This document shows positions 62,957-64,000 of a stretch of DNA of 64,000 nucleotides, piece by piece. The notes under the pieces were generated by a model. The model made no database searches, had not been told where the DNA came from, and saw only the letters and a list, made by a program, of their open reading frames with translations. The position numbers and the translations under genes are program-made. Location: the NCBI RefSeq assembly GCF_003854895.1, contig NZ_CP033966.1, positions 1,736,001 through 1,800,000 of the forward strand, read 5' to 3'. Origin of the DNA: Pigmentiphaga sp. H8 (GTDB lineage: Bacteria; Pseudomonadota; Gammaproteobacteria; Burkholderiales; Burkholderiaceae_B). Each line of letters begins with the position of its first letter. Positions within the stretch are counted from its first letter, which is position 1.

Positions 62957-64000
62957 ATGACACCAGGCCCCTTTGCGTTTCCCGCAGCTTTCCAGTCGCA
63001 TTCCTTGCTGACGCGCGTGGTGTTCCGGCCGGGCGCGGTGGACGAGGCCGGGCCGGAGCTGGCGAGCTTGGGCGCGCGCCGTCCGCTGCTGCTGGCCAGC
63101 CGCCGGTCGCGAACCATGCCGCAATACGGCCGGCTGGTGGATGCGCTGGGCGACCGCGCCGCGCAAAGCGTCGACGTGCCGCCGCATTCCTCGGTCGACA
63201 CCGTCGAACGCGTGGCGCACGACATCGCGAAACACGAGGCTGACTGCCTGGTCGCCTTCGGCGGCGGCAGCGTCATCGACACGGCCAAGGCAGCCGCGCT
63301 GCTGGCGGCCGAAGGGGGAGAGCTGGCGCGGCACGCCACGCGCTTCACGCCTCCGGATACGGTGCGGGTGCCCGCGCTGCGGCGCGCGAAGCTGCCCATC
63401 CTGGCCGTGCCGCTGACCGCCTCGGGGGCGGAGATGACGCCGTCGTTCGGCATCGCGCATGGCCCCGGCAAGCTCTTGTTCCGGGACGAGCGCTGCGCCT
63501 GCCGCGTGGTGCTGCTGGACCCGGCCCTGAATGCGGAAGTACCGGCGCGGATCGTGCTCGACTCCGGCCTGAACGGTCTCGCGCATTGCCTGGAGGGCCT
63601 GTATTCCCGCCAGCGGTCGCCCTACGCGACGGCGCTGGCGCTGGAAGGCCTGGCGCGCTTCGCGGCGGCGCTGCCGGCCGTGGCCAGGCGGCCTCGCGAC
63701 GCCGGAGCGCGCGGCGAGCTGCTGGTGGCCGCCAATCTGGGGGGCATGGTGCTGGCCTCGGCGGGCAGCTGCCTGCACCACGCGCTGTGCCATGTGCTGG
63801 GCAGCCGCTGCGGCGTTGCCCACGGCGCGGCCAACGCGGTGATGCTGCCCCATGTGGCGGACTACAACCTGCCGGCCGCGAACGCCGAACTGGCCATGGC
63901 GGCGGCTGCGCTGAGCGCGGGGCGCGAGACCCGGCCCGAAGCGGTGGCGGGCAGCCTGCGAGCCTTGCGCCAAGCCGTGGGCGCGCCGTCGCGGCTGCGC
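62957..64000 (+). CDS. iron-type alcohol dehydrogenase family protein, maleylacetate-reductase-like (partial)
   Basis: The frame is open from ATG at 62957 to the window end (348 codons, no stop). The nucleotide-binding motif is 'LVAFGGGSVIDTAKAAALL' (about 97-115) and 'PLTASGAEMTPSFGI' follows. The metal region is 'IVLDSGLNGLAHCLEGLYS', then 'LHHALCHVLGSRCGVAHGAANAVMLPHV', giving an Asp and three His ligands. The sequence resembles maleylacetate reductases, which finish chloro- or hydroxyquinol degradation by making 3-oxoadipate. Divergent from lysR, so its substrate or precursor may be the inducer. Confidence 0.85.
   Translation, partial: MTPGPFAFPAAFQSHSLLTRVVFRPGAVDEAGPELASLGARRPLLLASRRSRTMPQYGRLVDALGDRAAQSVDVPPHSSVDTVERVAHDIAKHEADCLVAFGGGSVIDTAKAAALLAAEGGELARHATRFTPPDTVRVPALRRAKLPILAVPLTASGAEMTPSFGIAHGPGKLLFRDERCACRVVLLDPALNAEVPARIVLDSGLNGLAHCLEGLYSRQRSPYATALALEGLARFAAALPAVARRPRDAGARGELLVAANLGGMVLASAGSCLHHALCHVLGSRCGVAHGAANAVMLPHVADYNLPAANAELAMAAAALSAGRETRPEAVAGSLRALRQAVGAPSRLR

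Overview
The window comes from a GC-rich beta-proteobacterium of the Alcaligenaceae, most likely Bordetella or Achromobacter. The basis is the 16S sequence, the very high GC codon usage, three tripartite-tricarboxylate (Bug/TctC) periplasmic receptors in 64 kb, and many small CoA-linked catabolic clusters, each with its own regulator. Species cannot be fixed by eye.

Layout. 1-4.9 kb: a minus-strand catabolic cluster (flavin reductase, VOC protein, luciferase-like monooxygenase, alpha/beta hydrolase, Bug receptor) divergent from an IclR regulator. 5-6.7 kb: a small secreted DUF4148-type protein and a membrane diguanylate cyclase. 6.8-15 kb: a complete kdp high-affinity potassium operon (kdpFABCDE) with an extra 32-aa membrane peptide ahead of kdpF. 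15-21.6 kb: riboflavin synthase, a TetR-acyl-CoA dehydrogenase-hydroxyacyl-CoA dehydrogenase group, and a NUDIX-related NAD regulator beside nadC. 21.6-27.5 kb: a full rrn operon (two promoters, boxA, 16S, tRNA-Ile, tRNA-Ala, 23S, 5S, terminator). 27.5-30.3 kb: a MORN-like secreted protein and two tandem orphan solute-binding proteins. 30.3-36.5 kb: an AT-richer gap, a protein resembling only the N-terminal half of heparinase II/III proteins, and a branched-chain-type ABC transporter with fused permeases.

36.5-47 kb is the most interesting part. It holds a CoA-dependent organic-acid catabolic cluster: acyl-CoA ligase, HMG-CoA-lyase-like enzyme, hotdog thioesterase, three crotonases, CaiB-type CoA transferase, Bug receptor, enolase-superfamily enzyme and nitronate-monooxygenase-like flavoenzyme. 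A MarR regulator lies inside it. Three promoters in the cluster share one 49-bp architecture (AGTTG near one end, CAACTAT near the other, with a 17-bp-spaced -35/-10 between), so they look like one local regulon. Two of the three crotonases lack one of the two usual catalytic glutamates, and the lyase-like enzyme has His where HMG-CoA lyase has its catalytic Cys.

47-64 kb: an arylformamidase-like esterase, YchJ, YaaA, a Cd/Pb/Zn-type P-type ATPase divergent from a CadR/PbrR-like MerR regulator, a FUSC-type transporter, a Tat-exported OpgD-like protein, an MFS transporter, Dps, a two-HKD phospholipase D lipoprotein, and a LysR-linked group (old-yellow-enzyme-type reductase, Bug receptor, LysR, divergent iron-type dehydrogenase). 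The last gene runs off the end. Two copies of a 17-bp element tie that LysR group together.

Long antisense open frames are common because of the GC content and were left out. Function calls rest on motif recognition by eye; no database search was run.
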